Made by a program: the position numbers and the translations under genes. This document shows positions 52,002 to 60,678 of a stretch of DNA of 64,000 nucleotides, one piece after another (the stretch's first letter is position 1; each line of letters opens with the position of its first letter). The stretch is from UBA2279 sp034399355 (lineage in GTDB: Bacteria > Actinomycetota > Coriobacteriia > Anaerosomatales > Anaerosomataceae), in the NCBI GenBank assembly GCA_034399355.1, contig JAXMMT010000032.1, positions 17,221-81,220 on the forward strand, written 5' to 3'. The notes under the pieces were generated by a model. It was not told the DNA's origin. It did no database searches and saw only the letters and a program-made list of their open reading frames with translations.

Positions 52002-54971
52002 ATGGAGTTCAAGTTCGATGCCCACCAGCAATACCAGCAAGACGCAATTGCTGCCGTGGTCGACCTGTTCGAGGGCCAGCCTGCCGATGCTGCGTCGATT
52101 ATGACCACGCTGCAGGGCGTGGTGTCCGACCCGGGCGATCAGATGAGCGCCTTCGACATTGCCAGCGAAGTTGGCGCGGTCGGTAACAACTTGCTGCTCG
52201 ACGACGAGACCATATTGCAGAACCTCCAGATCGTGCAAGATCGCAACGGCCTCGAAGTGGTCGATGAGCTGGCTGAGGGAGCGCTGGATTTTGATATCGA
52301 GATGGAGACCGGCACCGGCAAGACGTATGTCTATCTGCGCACCATCTTCGAACTGGCCAAGAACTACAACTTCACCAAGTTCATCATCCTCGTGCCGAGC
52401 GTGGCCATCCGTGAGGGCGTGACCACTAGCATCAAGCTGATGACCAAGCACTTCCAAGATCTCTACGCCACGCCGTTCGACTCGTTCGTCTACAGCGGGA
52501 GCACACCGGAGGAGGTTCAGTCCTTCGCTACGTCCACAAGTGTGCAGATCATGGTGATGACCATCGACTCACTGCGTGGCGACAAGAACACCCGCGTCAT
52601 TCACCAGACTCGTGACAAGCTCAACGGTCTGCGCCCCATCGACTACCTGAAGGCCACCCATCCGGTAGTCATCATGGACGAGCCCCAGAACATGGAGTCG
52701 TTGCTCAGCCAGTCTGCAGTCGGGGAACTCAGCCCACTTTGCACGCTACGTTACTCGGCCACGCACCGGAAGACCCGCAATGTTGTCTACCGACTTGACC
52801 CGGTCGACGCTCACGACATGGGCTTGGTCAAACAGATTGTGGTGGCCGAAGCCCTGCAGCAAGGTGCCGATGCGGCGCCGTACGTGAAGCTCGAGACTGT
52901 CCGCAATGACAAAGGCTTCCTTGCCCGCATGGAACTTGCCGTTCGAAAAGAATCAGATGGCACCATCGAGCGCAAACTGGTCAACATCAAGAACGGTCAA
53001 GACCTCGCTCTGGTCACCGACAACTCTGCCTATGAGGGCTGGCTGGTCAACGAGCTGAGCATCGAACCTGAATCCGTTGAACTGTTCCCGCATGGATGGC
53101 TGCATGCTGGCGAAACCATCGGCGGTTCCAACGATTCCATCTATCGAGAGATGATCCGCGAAACCATTCGTGAACATCTGCGCAAAGAGACGATGCTCCG
53201 CCCGCACGGCATCAAGGTGCTTAGCCTGTTCTTCGTTGATAGGGTCGCGAGCTTCCTCGGCGAGGGCTACAACAACGACACCGCTGACGGTGACTTCGTG
53301 ACGTGGTTCGACGAGATGCTCGTTGAGGAACGCGCTAAGAGTCGGCAATGGGCGGACTTACTACCCCTCGAGCCAGTCGAGTACCGCCGTGCCTATTTTT
53401 CAGCCATCAAAGGCAAGAAGGGTCAGACTGACACCTTCAAAGACACCAGCGGCACCTCGAAGGCCGATGATGATGCGTACGATCTGATCATGCGCGACAA
53501 GGCTCGTCTATTGGATGAGAACGAGCCGGTGCGGTTCATCTTCAGCCACTCCGCCCTGCGAGAGGGCTGGGACAACCCGAACGTCTTTCAGATATGTGCT
53601 CTGCGCGAGATGGGCCAAGCCGCCGAGCGCCGGCAGACGATCGGACGCGGCCTGCGCTTGCCGGTCAACCAGTCGGGCGAGCGAGTTCCTAACCAAGGCA
53701 TCGCGCAGCTCACCGTGGTCGCCAACGAGTCATACCGCGATTTCGCCGACAGCCTGCAGAAGGAATACACCGCCTCCGGTGTTAGCATCGGGCTGGTACG
53801 ACCTGGCGAGTTCGCCAAGATTCCAACCATCGATGCGGCTGGCGAGGAGAAGCTGCTCGGCTTCGCGGGCTCTAAACTCATCTGGGACGAACTGCTGTCG
53901 CGTGGCTTCCTAGACAAGGAAGGTCGCGTCACGGCCAACTACCGCCCGGAGACTCTCGGCTTCACGCTTGGCCCGGTGCCGGACTTCTTCTGGCCGGAAA
54001 TCGAGATCATCGACGTCATGGGCAAGTGCAAGGTGGAGCGTTTCGTCAAGCAGCAGCGCACGCGCCGTGCCCGCAAGCTCAACAAGGAACTTTACGTCAG
54101 CCATGAGTTCGAGGAGTTCTGGCGCACCATCGCTCAGCGCACTACTTATCGCGTGGCACTCAAGCGTGACGAGTTCATCGACAGTGCGGTCAACAAGATC
54201 AAGTGCGAGCAACCCATTCCGCCGCTGCGAGTCCAGATCACCAAGGCTGGCGTAAAGTTGGTGCGTGGTGGGACCAAGACCTCCGAGACCGCTAGCCGCT
54301 CCGCCGAGCTGACGGGTACTTATCAACTGCCGGACATTATCAGTGAGCTGCAGGAAGCCACCTCGCTCACTCGCAGGACCTTGGTCGATGTGCTGACTCG
54401 CTCGGGCAAGTTGAAGGAGTTCATCGGCAACCCCAACGACTTCATTGTAATGGTCAAGCGCAACCTGCAGAACGTGCTTGCTGCAGCCGTCGTGGAAGGC
54501 CTGCAGTACGAGAAGATCGCTGGCTACGTCTACGAGCTGCGCGAGCTCCAGAAGGACGGCATGGAAGAGCGCGACTTGTTCGTGGACCGTCTCTACGAGG
54601 TCAAGAACAAACAGAAGACCGACTTTGACTACATCCAGATCGACTCCGATGGTGCCGATGCCCCAGAGCGCCAGTTCGCCGAGCTGCTCGACTCGCGTGA
54701 AGACGTAAAGCTGTTCATGAAGCTGCCCGACAAGTTCAAAATCGACACTCCTGTCGGTAACTACAACCCCGACTGGGCGATCATCAAGCAGGTCGATGGC
54801 GAGGACCGCATCTACATGATCCGCGAGACCAAGAGCACCCTCGACGAGTCCAGGCGTCGCCCGACCGAGAACGCGAAGATCAAGGCCGCCGCCAAGCACT
54901 TCGAGGCTATCGGCATCGGTGCCGAAGCCGTCGACTACGCCGTGGGCGTGCCCGGCAACTGGGGGCTGTGA
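52002..54971 (+). CDS. Type III restriction endonuclease helicase subunit (Res-like)
   Basis: A 989-aa superfamily 2 helicase-nuclease. ATG 52002 lies two bases after the mod stop. Motif I METGTGKT is at about 101-108, motif II DEPQ at 226-229 (a DExx form common in Res), and motif VI is ERRQTIGRGLRL. The C-terminal PD-(D/E)xK nuclease is complete: Asp924 in YNPDW and Glu942-x-Lys944 in IRETKS. Type III enzymes cut when two Res/Mod complexes meet on unmodified DNA. The nuclease motif is intact, so activity is expected. It overlaps the ATPase gene (TGATG). Confidence 0.9.
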   Translation: MEFKFDAHQQYQQDAIAAVVDLFEGQPADAASIMTTLQGVVSDPGDQMSAFDIASEVGAVGNNLLLDDETILQNLQIVQDRNGLEVVDELAEGALDFDIEMETGTGKTYVYLRTIFELAKNYNFTKFIILVPSVAIREGVTTSIKLMTKHFQDLYATPFDSFVYSGSTPEEVQSFATSTSVQIMVMTIDSLRGDKNTRVIHQTRDKLNGLRPIDYLKATHPVVIMDEPQNMESLLSQSAVGELSPLCTLRYSATHRKTRNVVYRLDPVDAHDMGLVKQIVVAEALQQGADAAPYVKLETVRNDKGFLARMELAVRKESDGTIERKLVNIKNGQDLALVTDNSAYEGWLVNELSIEPESVELFPHGWLHAGETIGGSNDSIYREMIRETIREHLRKETMLRPHGIKVLSLFFVDRVASFLGEGYNNDTADGDFVTWFDEMLVEERAKSRQWADLLPLEPVEYRRAYFSAIKGKKGQTDTFKDTSGTSKADDDAYDLIMRDKARLLDENEPVRFIFSHSALREGWDNPNVFQICALREMGQAAERRQTIGRGLRLPVNQSGERVPNQGIAQLTVVANESYRDFADSLQKEYTASGVSIGLVRPGEFAKIPTIDAAGEEKLLGFAGSKLIWDELLSRGFLDKEGRVTANYRPETLGFTLGPVPDFFWPEIEIIDVMGKCKVERFVKQQRTRRARKLNKELYVSHEFEEFWRTIAQRTTYRVALKRDEFIDSAVNKIKCEQPIPPLRVQITKAGVKLVRGGTKTSETASRSAELTGTYQLPDIISELQEATSLTRRTLVDVLTRSGKLKEFIGNPNDFIVMVKRNLQNVLAAAVVEGLQYEKIAGYVYELRELQKDGMEERDLFVDRLYEVKNKQKTDFDYIQIDSDGADAPERQFAELLDSREDVKLFMKLPDKFKIDTPVGNYNPDWAIIKQVDGEDRIYMIRETKSTLDESRRRPTENAKIKAAAKHFEAIGIGAEAVDYAVGVPGNWGL

Positions 54972-57631
54972 TGGGAGACCTCGAAACAGGCTTGTTGAAA
55001 TGGTCGGAAAGTCAGGCCGACTGTAAGCGAGATCTGCTTCGACGACTGGCCGCTGGCGAGTCAATGAGTTCGAACGACATACGCGTCTACGCCGATGCTG
55101 TAGAGCGCAAAGAGCTCGAAAAGGACGCTCCGTGGTTCTCTGGCCTCGAGTTGGGGGAGGCGCCCAAGTTCGTACCACTGGATGCGACGCATCTCACTGC
55201 AACGGTTCACGGCGGAGATCCAGTCCAAATCGTGAAAGTTGTCCACATCCACGGAGCGAACGACCTAGCAGACGGTGCAACGCTGGAATTTAATCCCGTT
55301 GGACTCACGATCATCGCGGGACGCAACGGCAGTGGGAAGTCGGGCTACACGCGCATCCTGAAGCAGGTGGCAGTCAGCCGAGCATCAGAGGAAGTACTGC
55401 CAAACGCTTTCGGCTCCACTGAAATCCCGAAGGCGGTAGTCAGCTATCAGATCGGGAACAACGCTGCGCAAGATCTGACTTGGGAGGCAGGCGCTGAGCG
55501 CATCGAAAGTCCACTCCAGCGAGTGCGGGTTTTCGATGCTCGAGCAGCCAACGTGCATCTTGCGAGCTCGACCGAAATTGCTTACGTCCCATCCACACTG
55601 CAAGTGCTTGCCGAGCACACGCGTGTACTCCAGCAGATCGAGGCAGTCATTGACGTTGACCTACAGCAGTTGAACCTGCAACAGCGCCAATGGCCAGTGC
55701 TCGAAGTAGGTATTGGAACGGAGATATTCGAGCACATTGGCCAAGACGAATCCCTAGCCGCTCTCAAAGCCATAGCCCCTCTGACGAAAGAGGAAGAGGA
55801 GGAACTGGCGGCGATCCCCGTGAAGTTGCGTGATTTGACCGCAGCGAATCCAGCGGCACTTGCCGTCCAAGCCCGGCAACGCGCTGGTCAGCTCACTACC
55901 CTCGCTCGCAACCTTGAAGTGATCTCCGCGAAAGTATCCGCTGAGGAGATTACGGCGAGCGAAAAGCTTCAAGTTGATATGACTGCGGCTAGAGACAAGG
56001 CTGCGGAAGCACAAGCCCTTGTAGAGGCGGAGGACAGCATCACCGGTACTGGCGGCGATGCCTGGCAAGAGATGTGGAACGCCGCCAAGGCATTCATAGA
56101 GGCTGACCACCAACACGAATTCCCTGACACTTCAGATGCCGCTGCCTGCCCGCTCTGTCAGCAGCGTCTCGACGGTGTCGCGAGAGATCGTTTCGCCAAG
56201 TTCGCCGAGTACATGAGTGGCGAGGCTCAAACAGCATTGGTCACCGCCCGCACACTTCGCAACGCTGACGTAGATGCGCTCAACGCTCTGCCGCTCGATT
56301 CGCTGATCACACAAGATCTCGTTGATCTCGTGAGCACCTACAACGATGACGTCTCCAAGACCCTGCTGCCAGCAATCGCCGAGGCAACGAGTATCCGTAA
56401 CCATCTCGTGGCTACGGACGAAGAGGAAACCGTGGGCTACGACGCTGCGTCGCTCGCCGTCACGCTTGCGGCGGCAATCAAGGCGCTTCGTGATGCGGCT
56501 ACAACCGAGAACGCAAGTGCCGAAACGCTGTCGGCTACTGACACCTCGGCGGTCGCTGCCGCGCAACTTCAAGCAAGGAACGAAGCGCTGACCGTGCGCA
56601 AGGGCATTGCCGCTGAACTCGACGCCATCGCGGCGCAACACGATAGGGCGATCAGACATGCGCGCCTGACGACAAGCAAGAGCGCGTGCAACACAGCCTC
56701 TGTCAGCAGAAAGAACACTGAACTCTCGTCCAACTACGTCGAGAAGGTCTGTCAGCGATTCGAGCAGGAAGCAAAGCAACTCGGCATTGATCGCGTTCCG
56801 GTGGAACTGATCTTTGACCGTTCATCCCGAGGCGTCAGTTACATCAAGGTCAGTCTGAAGGATGCATCGCAAGTTTCGGTCGCCGCCGTTCTCAGTGAAG
56901 GCGAACAGCGGGTTACTGCAATCGCAGGGTTCTTCGCAGATCTCACCGAGTCAGGGGACTTTTCAACGCTGGTGTTCGATGATCCGGTCTCAAGCCTCGA
57001 TCAGGAGTTCCGAGTCAAGGTGGCTCAACGACTGTTGGAAGAGGCAGAGAGCCGTCAGGTGCTGATCTTCACCCACGATTTCTCCTTCGTGCAGTACTTG
57101 TACGAGGAGAAGAAGCTTCGCGACCTGCAAGCTACGGCTGAAGGCAAGACACCTGCCCCCGACGTCAACTACCTTCACATTGATCGCTCAAGCGATGGCG
57201 CTGGCGTGGTAACGACAGCCGAGGAGTGGCGGCATGTGAATGTTGGGGTGCGGATTGGACGTATCAAGCAGCGTATCCAAGCAGCGGGAGTCCTTAACAG
57301 GAACAATGATCTCGTTGCTTACGGCGCTGAGGCACGGGACATTGTTGGGGCAATTCGTGACACGTGGGAGGCCTTCGTAGAGCAGGAGCTCCTCAATGGT
57401 GTCGTCACACGGCACGACCGCAGAATGCAGACGCAGAAGTTGACGAAGCTAACCGACCTAACCGACGGGGATATCGCAACAGTCAATCTCGGTATGTCGA
57501 TCGAGTCGCGCTTCATGACTGGTCACACGTCGCCCATCAGTGATGGCTCTGCACCGATGTCTCCTGATGACCTCAATGCCGAGGTCAAGCGACTTGAGGA
57601 CTTGCGAAAGGCCATCCATGACAGGCGGTAA
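54971..57631 (+). CDS. Rad50/RloC-like AAA ATPase with CxxC hook
   Basis: An 886-aa ABC-type ATPase of the SMC/Rad50 class. ATG 54971 overlaps the res stop; a GTG three bases upstream is possible. Walker A is GRNGSGKS (117-124). The coiled-coil arms meet at CPLC (Cys393, Cys396), a zinc-hook-like turn. The signature LSEGEQR is at 641-647, Walker B VFDDPVSSLD at about 668-677 with Asp670-Asp671, and the switch histidine in FTHDFS. Related proteins are found beside type I systems (RloC/PrrC group). No clear HEPN-type tRNase motif is visible. The C-terminal 150 residues are of unknown function. It may sense DNA ends produced by Res. Confidence 0.85.
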   Translation: MGDLETGLLKWSESQADCKRDLLRRLAAGESMSSNDIRVYADAVERKELEKDAPWFSGLELGEAPKFVPLDATHLTATVHGGDPVQIVKVVHIHGANDLADGATLEFNPVGLTIIAGRNGSGKSGYTRILKQVAVSRASEEVLPNAFGSTEIPKAVVSYQIGNNAAQDLTWEAGAERIESPLQRVRVFDARAANVHLASSTEIAYVPSTLQVLAEHTRVLQQIEAVIDVDLQQLNLQQRQWPVLEVGIGTEIFEHIGQDESLAALKAIAPLTKEEEEELAAIPVKLRDLTAANPAALAVQARQRAGQLTTLARNLEVISAKVSAEEITASEKLQVDMTAARDKAAEAQALVEAEDSITGTGGDAWQEMWNAAKAFIEADHQHEFPDTSDAAACPLCQQRLDGVARDRFAKFAEYMSGEAQTALVTARTLRNADVDALNALPLDSLITQDLVDLVSTYNDDVSKTLLPAIAEATSIRNHLVATDEEETVGYDAASLAVTLAAAIKALRDAATTENASAETLSATDTSAVAAAQLQARNEALTVRKGIAAELDAIAAQHDRAIRHARLTTSKSACNTASVSRKNTELSSNYVEKVCQRFEQEAKQLGIDRVPVELIFDRSSRGVSYIKVSLKDASQVSVAAVLSEGEQRVTAIAGFFADLTESGDFSTLVFDDPVSSLDQEFRVKVAQRLLEEAESRQVLIFTHDFSFVQYLYEEKKLRDLQATAEGKTPAPDVNYLHIDRSSDGAGVVTTAEEWRHVNVGVRIGRIKQRIQAAGVLNRNNDLVAYGAEARDIVGAIRDTWEAFVEQELLNGVVTRHDRRMQTQKLTKLTDLTDGDIATVNLGMSIESRFMTGHTSPISDGSAPMSPDDLNAEVKRLEDLRKAIHDRR

Positions 57632-57654
57632 TTGCATGAAAGGAGGACCAAGAC

Positions 57655-58953
57655 ATGCATGAGATCAAGTGCCCGCATTGCGGGAAGACGTTCAACATTG
57701 ATGAGGCTGGATACGCGGACATCCTGAAGCAGGTACGCGACGAGGCTTTCGACAAGGCACTGCATGAGCGGTTGGTGCTTGCCGAGCAAGACAAGAAGAC
57801 TGCCGTACAGCTCGCGGAGGCCAAGGTCGCCAGCGAGATGGATAAGGAAGCCTCTAAGAAGGACGGCGAGATCGAGCGCCTCAAGGCGGAGCTGAAGGCG
57901 AGCGCGGAGCTGGTCGAAGCCAAGGTCACGGGGGAGCTGAAGGACGAGGCGGCCAAGAAGGACACTGAAATCGCTCGCCTGAACGCGGAACTCAAGTCTG
58001 CCGACATGGCCGGACAGTTGGCGCTCAAAGAGGCGCTCGGCGATGTTGAGAAAGAACGAGACAACCTCAAGCGCGACCTAGAGGTCAAAGAAGCCGAGCA
58101 CAAGCTGCTCGCGTCGTCGCAAAGGGAGAAGTACGAGACACAGATCAAGGATCGCGACGATGCGATCGAACGTTTGAAGGACATGAAGGCCAAGCTATCG
58201 ACCAAGATGGTTGGCGAGACCTTGGAGCAACACTGCGAGATCGAGTTCAACAAGATCCGAGCCACGGCCTTCCCCCGCGCTTACTTCGACAAGGACAATG
58301 ACGGTAGCAGCGGCAGCAAAGGCGACTACATTTTCCGCGACTCCGACGAGGCATGTACTGAGTGCGTCTCGATCATGTTTGAGATGAAGAACGAATCCGA
58401 CACCACCGCAACCAAGAAGAAGAACGAAGACTTCTTCAAGGAGCTCGACAAGGACCGCAGTGAGAAGCGCTGCGAGTACGCCGTGCTCGTCTCACTGTTG
58501 GAGCCGGACAGCGAGTTGTACAACACCGGCATCGTGGATGTTTCTCACCGCTACTCGAAAATGTACGTTATTCGACCGCAGTTCTTCATCCCGATGATCA
58601 CAGTGCTTCGCAATGCGGCCCAGAACTCGTTGAAGTACAAGACCGAACTGGCGCTGGTGAAGGCGCAGAATATTGACATCACTAACTTCGAGGACGACCT
58701 CGACGAGTTCAAGGCGGCCTTCGGAAAGAACTTCGACCTCGCCTCCAGGCGTTTCCAGTCGGCGATTGACGAGATCGACAAGTCCATCGATCACTTGCAA
58801 AAGACGAAGGAGGCCTTGCTCGGCACAGACCGTAATCTCCGCCTCGCCAACGACAAGGCCCAAGATGTGACGATCAAGAAGCTGGCACGCGGCAACCCGA
58901 CAATGGCGGCGAAGTTTGCAGAGCTGGAGAAGACAGACTCTAACGACGACTAA
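57655..58953 (+). CDS. DUF2130 protein with nuclease-like residues
   Basis: A 432-aa protein starting at ATG 57655 after AAAGGAGG. The first residues hold a CxxC pair in IKCPHCGKTF, a zinc-knuckle-like start. About 40-185 is a long charged coiled coil. The conserved DUF2130 core (about 190-330) has GDYIFRD and then IMFEMKNE followed by KKNEDFFKELDKDR. The Asp followed by Glu-x-Lys looks like a PD-(D/E)xK nuclease pattern, although no function has been shown. A second coiled coil follows. DUF2130 proteins often occur in defence or restriction loci. Its start is 24 bp past the ATPase stop. Confidence 0.83.
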   Translation: MHEIKCPHCGKTFNIDEAGYADILKQVRDEAFDKALHERLVLAEQDKKTAVQLAEAKVASEMDKEASKKDGEIERLKAELKASAELVEAKVTGELKDEAAKKDTEIARLNAELKSADMAGQLALKEALGDVEKERDNLKRDLEVKEAEHKLLASSQREKYETQIKDRDDAIERLKDMKAKLSTKMVGETLEQHCEIEFNKIRATAFPRAYFDKDNDGSSGSKGDYIFRDSDEACTECVSIMFEMKNESDTTATKKKNEDFFKELDKDRSEKRCEYAVLVSLLEPDSELYNTGIVDVSHRYSKMYVIRPQFFIPMITVLRNAAQNSLKYKTELALVKAQNIDITNFEDDLDEFKAAFGKNFDLASRRFQSAIDEIDKSIDHLQKTKEALLGTDRNLRLANDKAQDVTIKKLARGNPTMAAKFAELEKTDSNDD

Positions 58954-58964
58954 GGGGCTGAGTG

Positions 58965-59177
58965 ATGCAGCGCATTCCGGTTACGAGTAGCAACTGTGCG
59001 TCGGTCGGCTATGACGCGACCACAAGAACTCTCGAGGTTGAGTTCAAGCACGGCGGGGTCTACCAGTACTTTGATGTGCCAGCGTCAGAGTATGCAGCTC
59101 TGTTGAACGCCCCAAGCGTGGGCGGCTGCCTAGATGCGCGAATCAAGAAGGCGGGCTACCGCTACAAGAAGCTCTAG
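58965..59177 (+). CDS. KTSC domain protein
   Basis: A 70-aa protein from ATG 58965, with AAGGGG seven bases upstream. The pattern PVTSSNCASVGYD, LEVEFKHGGVYQYFDVP and SVGGCLDARIKKAGYRYKKL matches the small KTSC family, named for a K-T-S-C motif that is only partly kept here (TSSNC). KTSC proteins are common on mobile elements and near Lys-tRNA-synthetase-like or restriction genes; the function is unknown. It is the last gene of the cluster, and its stop overlaps the stop of the convergent HTH gene. Confidence 0.8.
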   Translation: MQRIPVTSSNCASVGYDATTRTLEVEFKHGGVYQYFDVPASEYAALLNAPSVGGCLDARIKKAGYRYKKL

Positions 59178-59662
59178 CTACGCTGGTGCGTGTCCCTCAG
59201 CTGAGCATCGTCATTCCGCACTCTGCCGTGGGAATCACGCATTCTGACGCCGCGTTCGATCAGACGAAGGCGAACCGTGTTGTTGTCGAATCCCAGTCGC
59301 GTTCCAATCTGGGCGAGCGACAGCCCGGATTCGTAGAGAGTCACGGCATCGGCGATCTGTTCGTCCATCATCGAGGTCATCCGTAGCCCGACCCCTCGGG
59401 ATTTAAGTAGTCGGCTGACTGTGTTCCGGTGACACCCGAATCGCGTAGCAAGCTCGTAGACCGTCGTGCCTGAGAGGTATCCCGCGACTAGATCCTGCAC
59501 CTGGTCATCACCGAGCCGCACCTGTCGCTGCTTCACAACGCACCGATGAGGGTGCATGTCCCCGAGGGGCGCGGTGGACTGCTCGTCGACGAGTTGGGCG
59601 CTCGTTCGGTGGTCCAACAGGGGTCCCCATTTCTTAGAGTCCGCCCCCGATAGGTCCACCAA
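59174..59662 (-). CDS. Double helix-turn-helix protein, recombinase-associated type
   Basis: A protein of up to 162 aa. The start is uncertain: the 59662 start lacks a good ribosome site, and ATG 59557 gives a 127-residue core. Two tandem helix-turn-helix units are visible: YELATRFGCHRNTVSRLLKS and LAQIGTRLGFDNNTVRLRLI. The ending VRMRDSHGR is characteristic of small proteins found next to, or fused to, serine recombinases in actinobacteria. It may be the surviving DNA-binding part of an integration module, since no catalytic recombinase is present. It could also be a regulator of the island. Confidence 0.68.
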   Translation of the reverse strand: MVDLSGADSKKWGPLLDHRTSAQLVDEQSTAPLGDMHPHRCVVKQRQVRLGDDQVQDLVAGYLSGTTVYELATRFGCHRNTVSRLLKSRGVGLRMTSMMDEQIADAVTLYESGLSLAQIGTRLGFDNNTVRLRLIERGVRMRDSHGRVRNDDAQLRDTHQRS

Positions 59663-59672
59663 TGAACTTTAC

Positions 59673-59703
59673 GGTCAGGCCGGGCAGAACGCCTGGCCTG
59701 ACC
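59673..59703. terminator. Hairpin between HTH and AbiE genes
   Basis: Arms GGTCAGGCCGGGC (59673-59685) and GCCTGGCCTGACC (59691-59703) around AGAAC, with one mismatch. No long U-run follows on either strand, so it may be a weak terminator or a boundary element. Confidence 0.45.
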
Positions 59704-59827
59704 TGCTGTTATGGGTCAGAGGGAGTCGGTCTGACGAGCGGTGCGAGGGTCGAAAACGGGTCAAAGTCTGCAGAAGGACTGCGGAATGATTGCGAATCGG
59801 CATGGTACGCGAATAGAGCACAGTGGT

Positions 59828-59852
59828 ATAGTTTGCGTTGAGATAATACTAT
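59828..59852 (+). promoter_or_regulatory. Inverted repeat and -10-like box of the abiE promoter
   Basis: ATAGT (59828-59832) and ACTAT (59848-59852) form a dyad that encloses an ATAATA sequence usable as a -10. AbiEi antitoxins bind inverted repeats in their own promoter, so this is a likely autoregulatory operator. Confidence 0.45.
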
Positions 59853-59868
59853 TCAGAAGGTGATTATC

Positions 59869-60678
59869 GTGTCGCGCACTATAACTGAACTGGGGCCGCG
59901 TGAAGCCGAGTTCCTCGCCACGATGGCGAACACTGCTAAGGGCATCTTCACGTTTGAGGCGGCAGAGGGATTCTGGGGGTCGGGCTCAACGACACGAAAC
60001 GTGCTATCTCGGCTTGAGTCGAAGGGGTGGCTTGAACGACTTGAGCGCGGCAAATACATGCTTGTCCCGCTAGAGGCGGGGGTCGATCGCGAGTGGAGTG
60101 AGGATCCGCTTGCCATCGGAAGCTTCCTGGTTCCCTCCGGAGGCGCGGCCTATTGGACGGCCGTCCGGCATTGGGGCTGGACCACGCAGCTTCCAAGAAC
60201 CAAGTTCTTCATCACCTCCCAGCGTCGCGCCGCGTCGCACAGCACTGTTCTCGGCGTGCCCTACAGGTTCATCACACTCAAGCCGGATCGCATCTTCGGA
60301 ATTGCCGAGGAGTGGGCTGGCAGCCTAGCCATTCGCGTGACGGATCGTGAGCGTACGTTGCTCGACATCCTCGATCGTCCCGACCTTGCCGGTGGAATCG
60401 CCGAGGTTAGTGAGGCGTTGAAGAGCGGTTGGCGAGAGATCGACCCTGCCCGGCTTACTGAGTACATCGAGCGATTCGGCAGCGGAACGGTGCCGAAGCG
60501 GCTCGGCTACCTTGCTGAAGAGTATGCGCTGGACGGCGCGGGTGATTGGGTGCAGCGCTGGCGCTCCATGACGAAGTCGGGAATCACCCTGCTCGAGAGG
60601 GGTGGGCCCAAGACGGGACGAGTCGTCACGCGCTGGGGACTGCGGATCAACGCCGGCACGAGCAGGGTCGTGCAATGA
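59869..60678 (+). CDS. abiEi: AbiEi-type antitoxin
   Basis: Type IV antitoxin and transcription repressor of the AbiE abortive-infection system. GTG 59869 has AAGGTG six bases upstream. The 269-aa product has an N-terminal winged helix (FEAAEGFWGSGSTTRNVLSR, about residues 28-47, then LERGKYMLVP). The C-terminal domain contains FFITSQRRAASHS, RVTDRERTLLDILDRPDLAGG and a basic tail. It overlaps abiEii by ATGA, the usual order of antitoxin first. Confidence 0.85.
   Translation: MSRTITELGPREAEFLATMANTAKGIFTFEAAEGFWGSGSTTRNVLSRLESKGWLERLERGKYMLVPLEAGVDREWSEDPLAIGSFLVPSGGAAYWTAVRHWGWTTQLPRTKFFITSQRRAASHSTVLGVPYRFITLKPDRIFGIAEEWAGSLAIRVTDRERTLLDILDRPDLAGGIAEVSEALKSGWREIDPARLTEYIERFGSGTVPKRLGYLAEEYALDGAGDWVQRWRSMTKSGITLLERGGPKTGRVVTRWGLRINAGTSRVVQ

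Noticed and set aside
59652..59668. GTCCACCAATG resembling a third tRNA 3' end
   Set aside because: Only TCCACCA is shared with the att sites; no flanking similarity and it lies at the start of the HTH frame.
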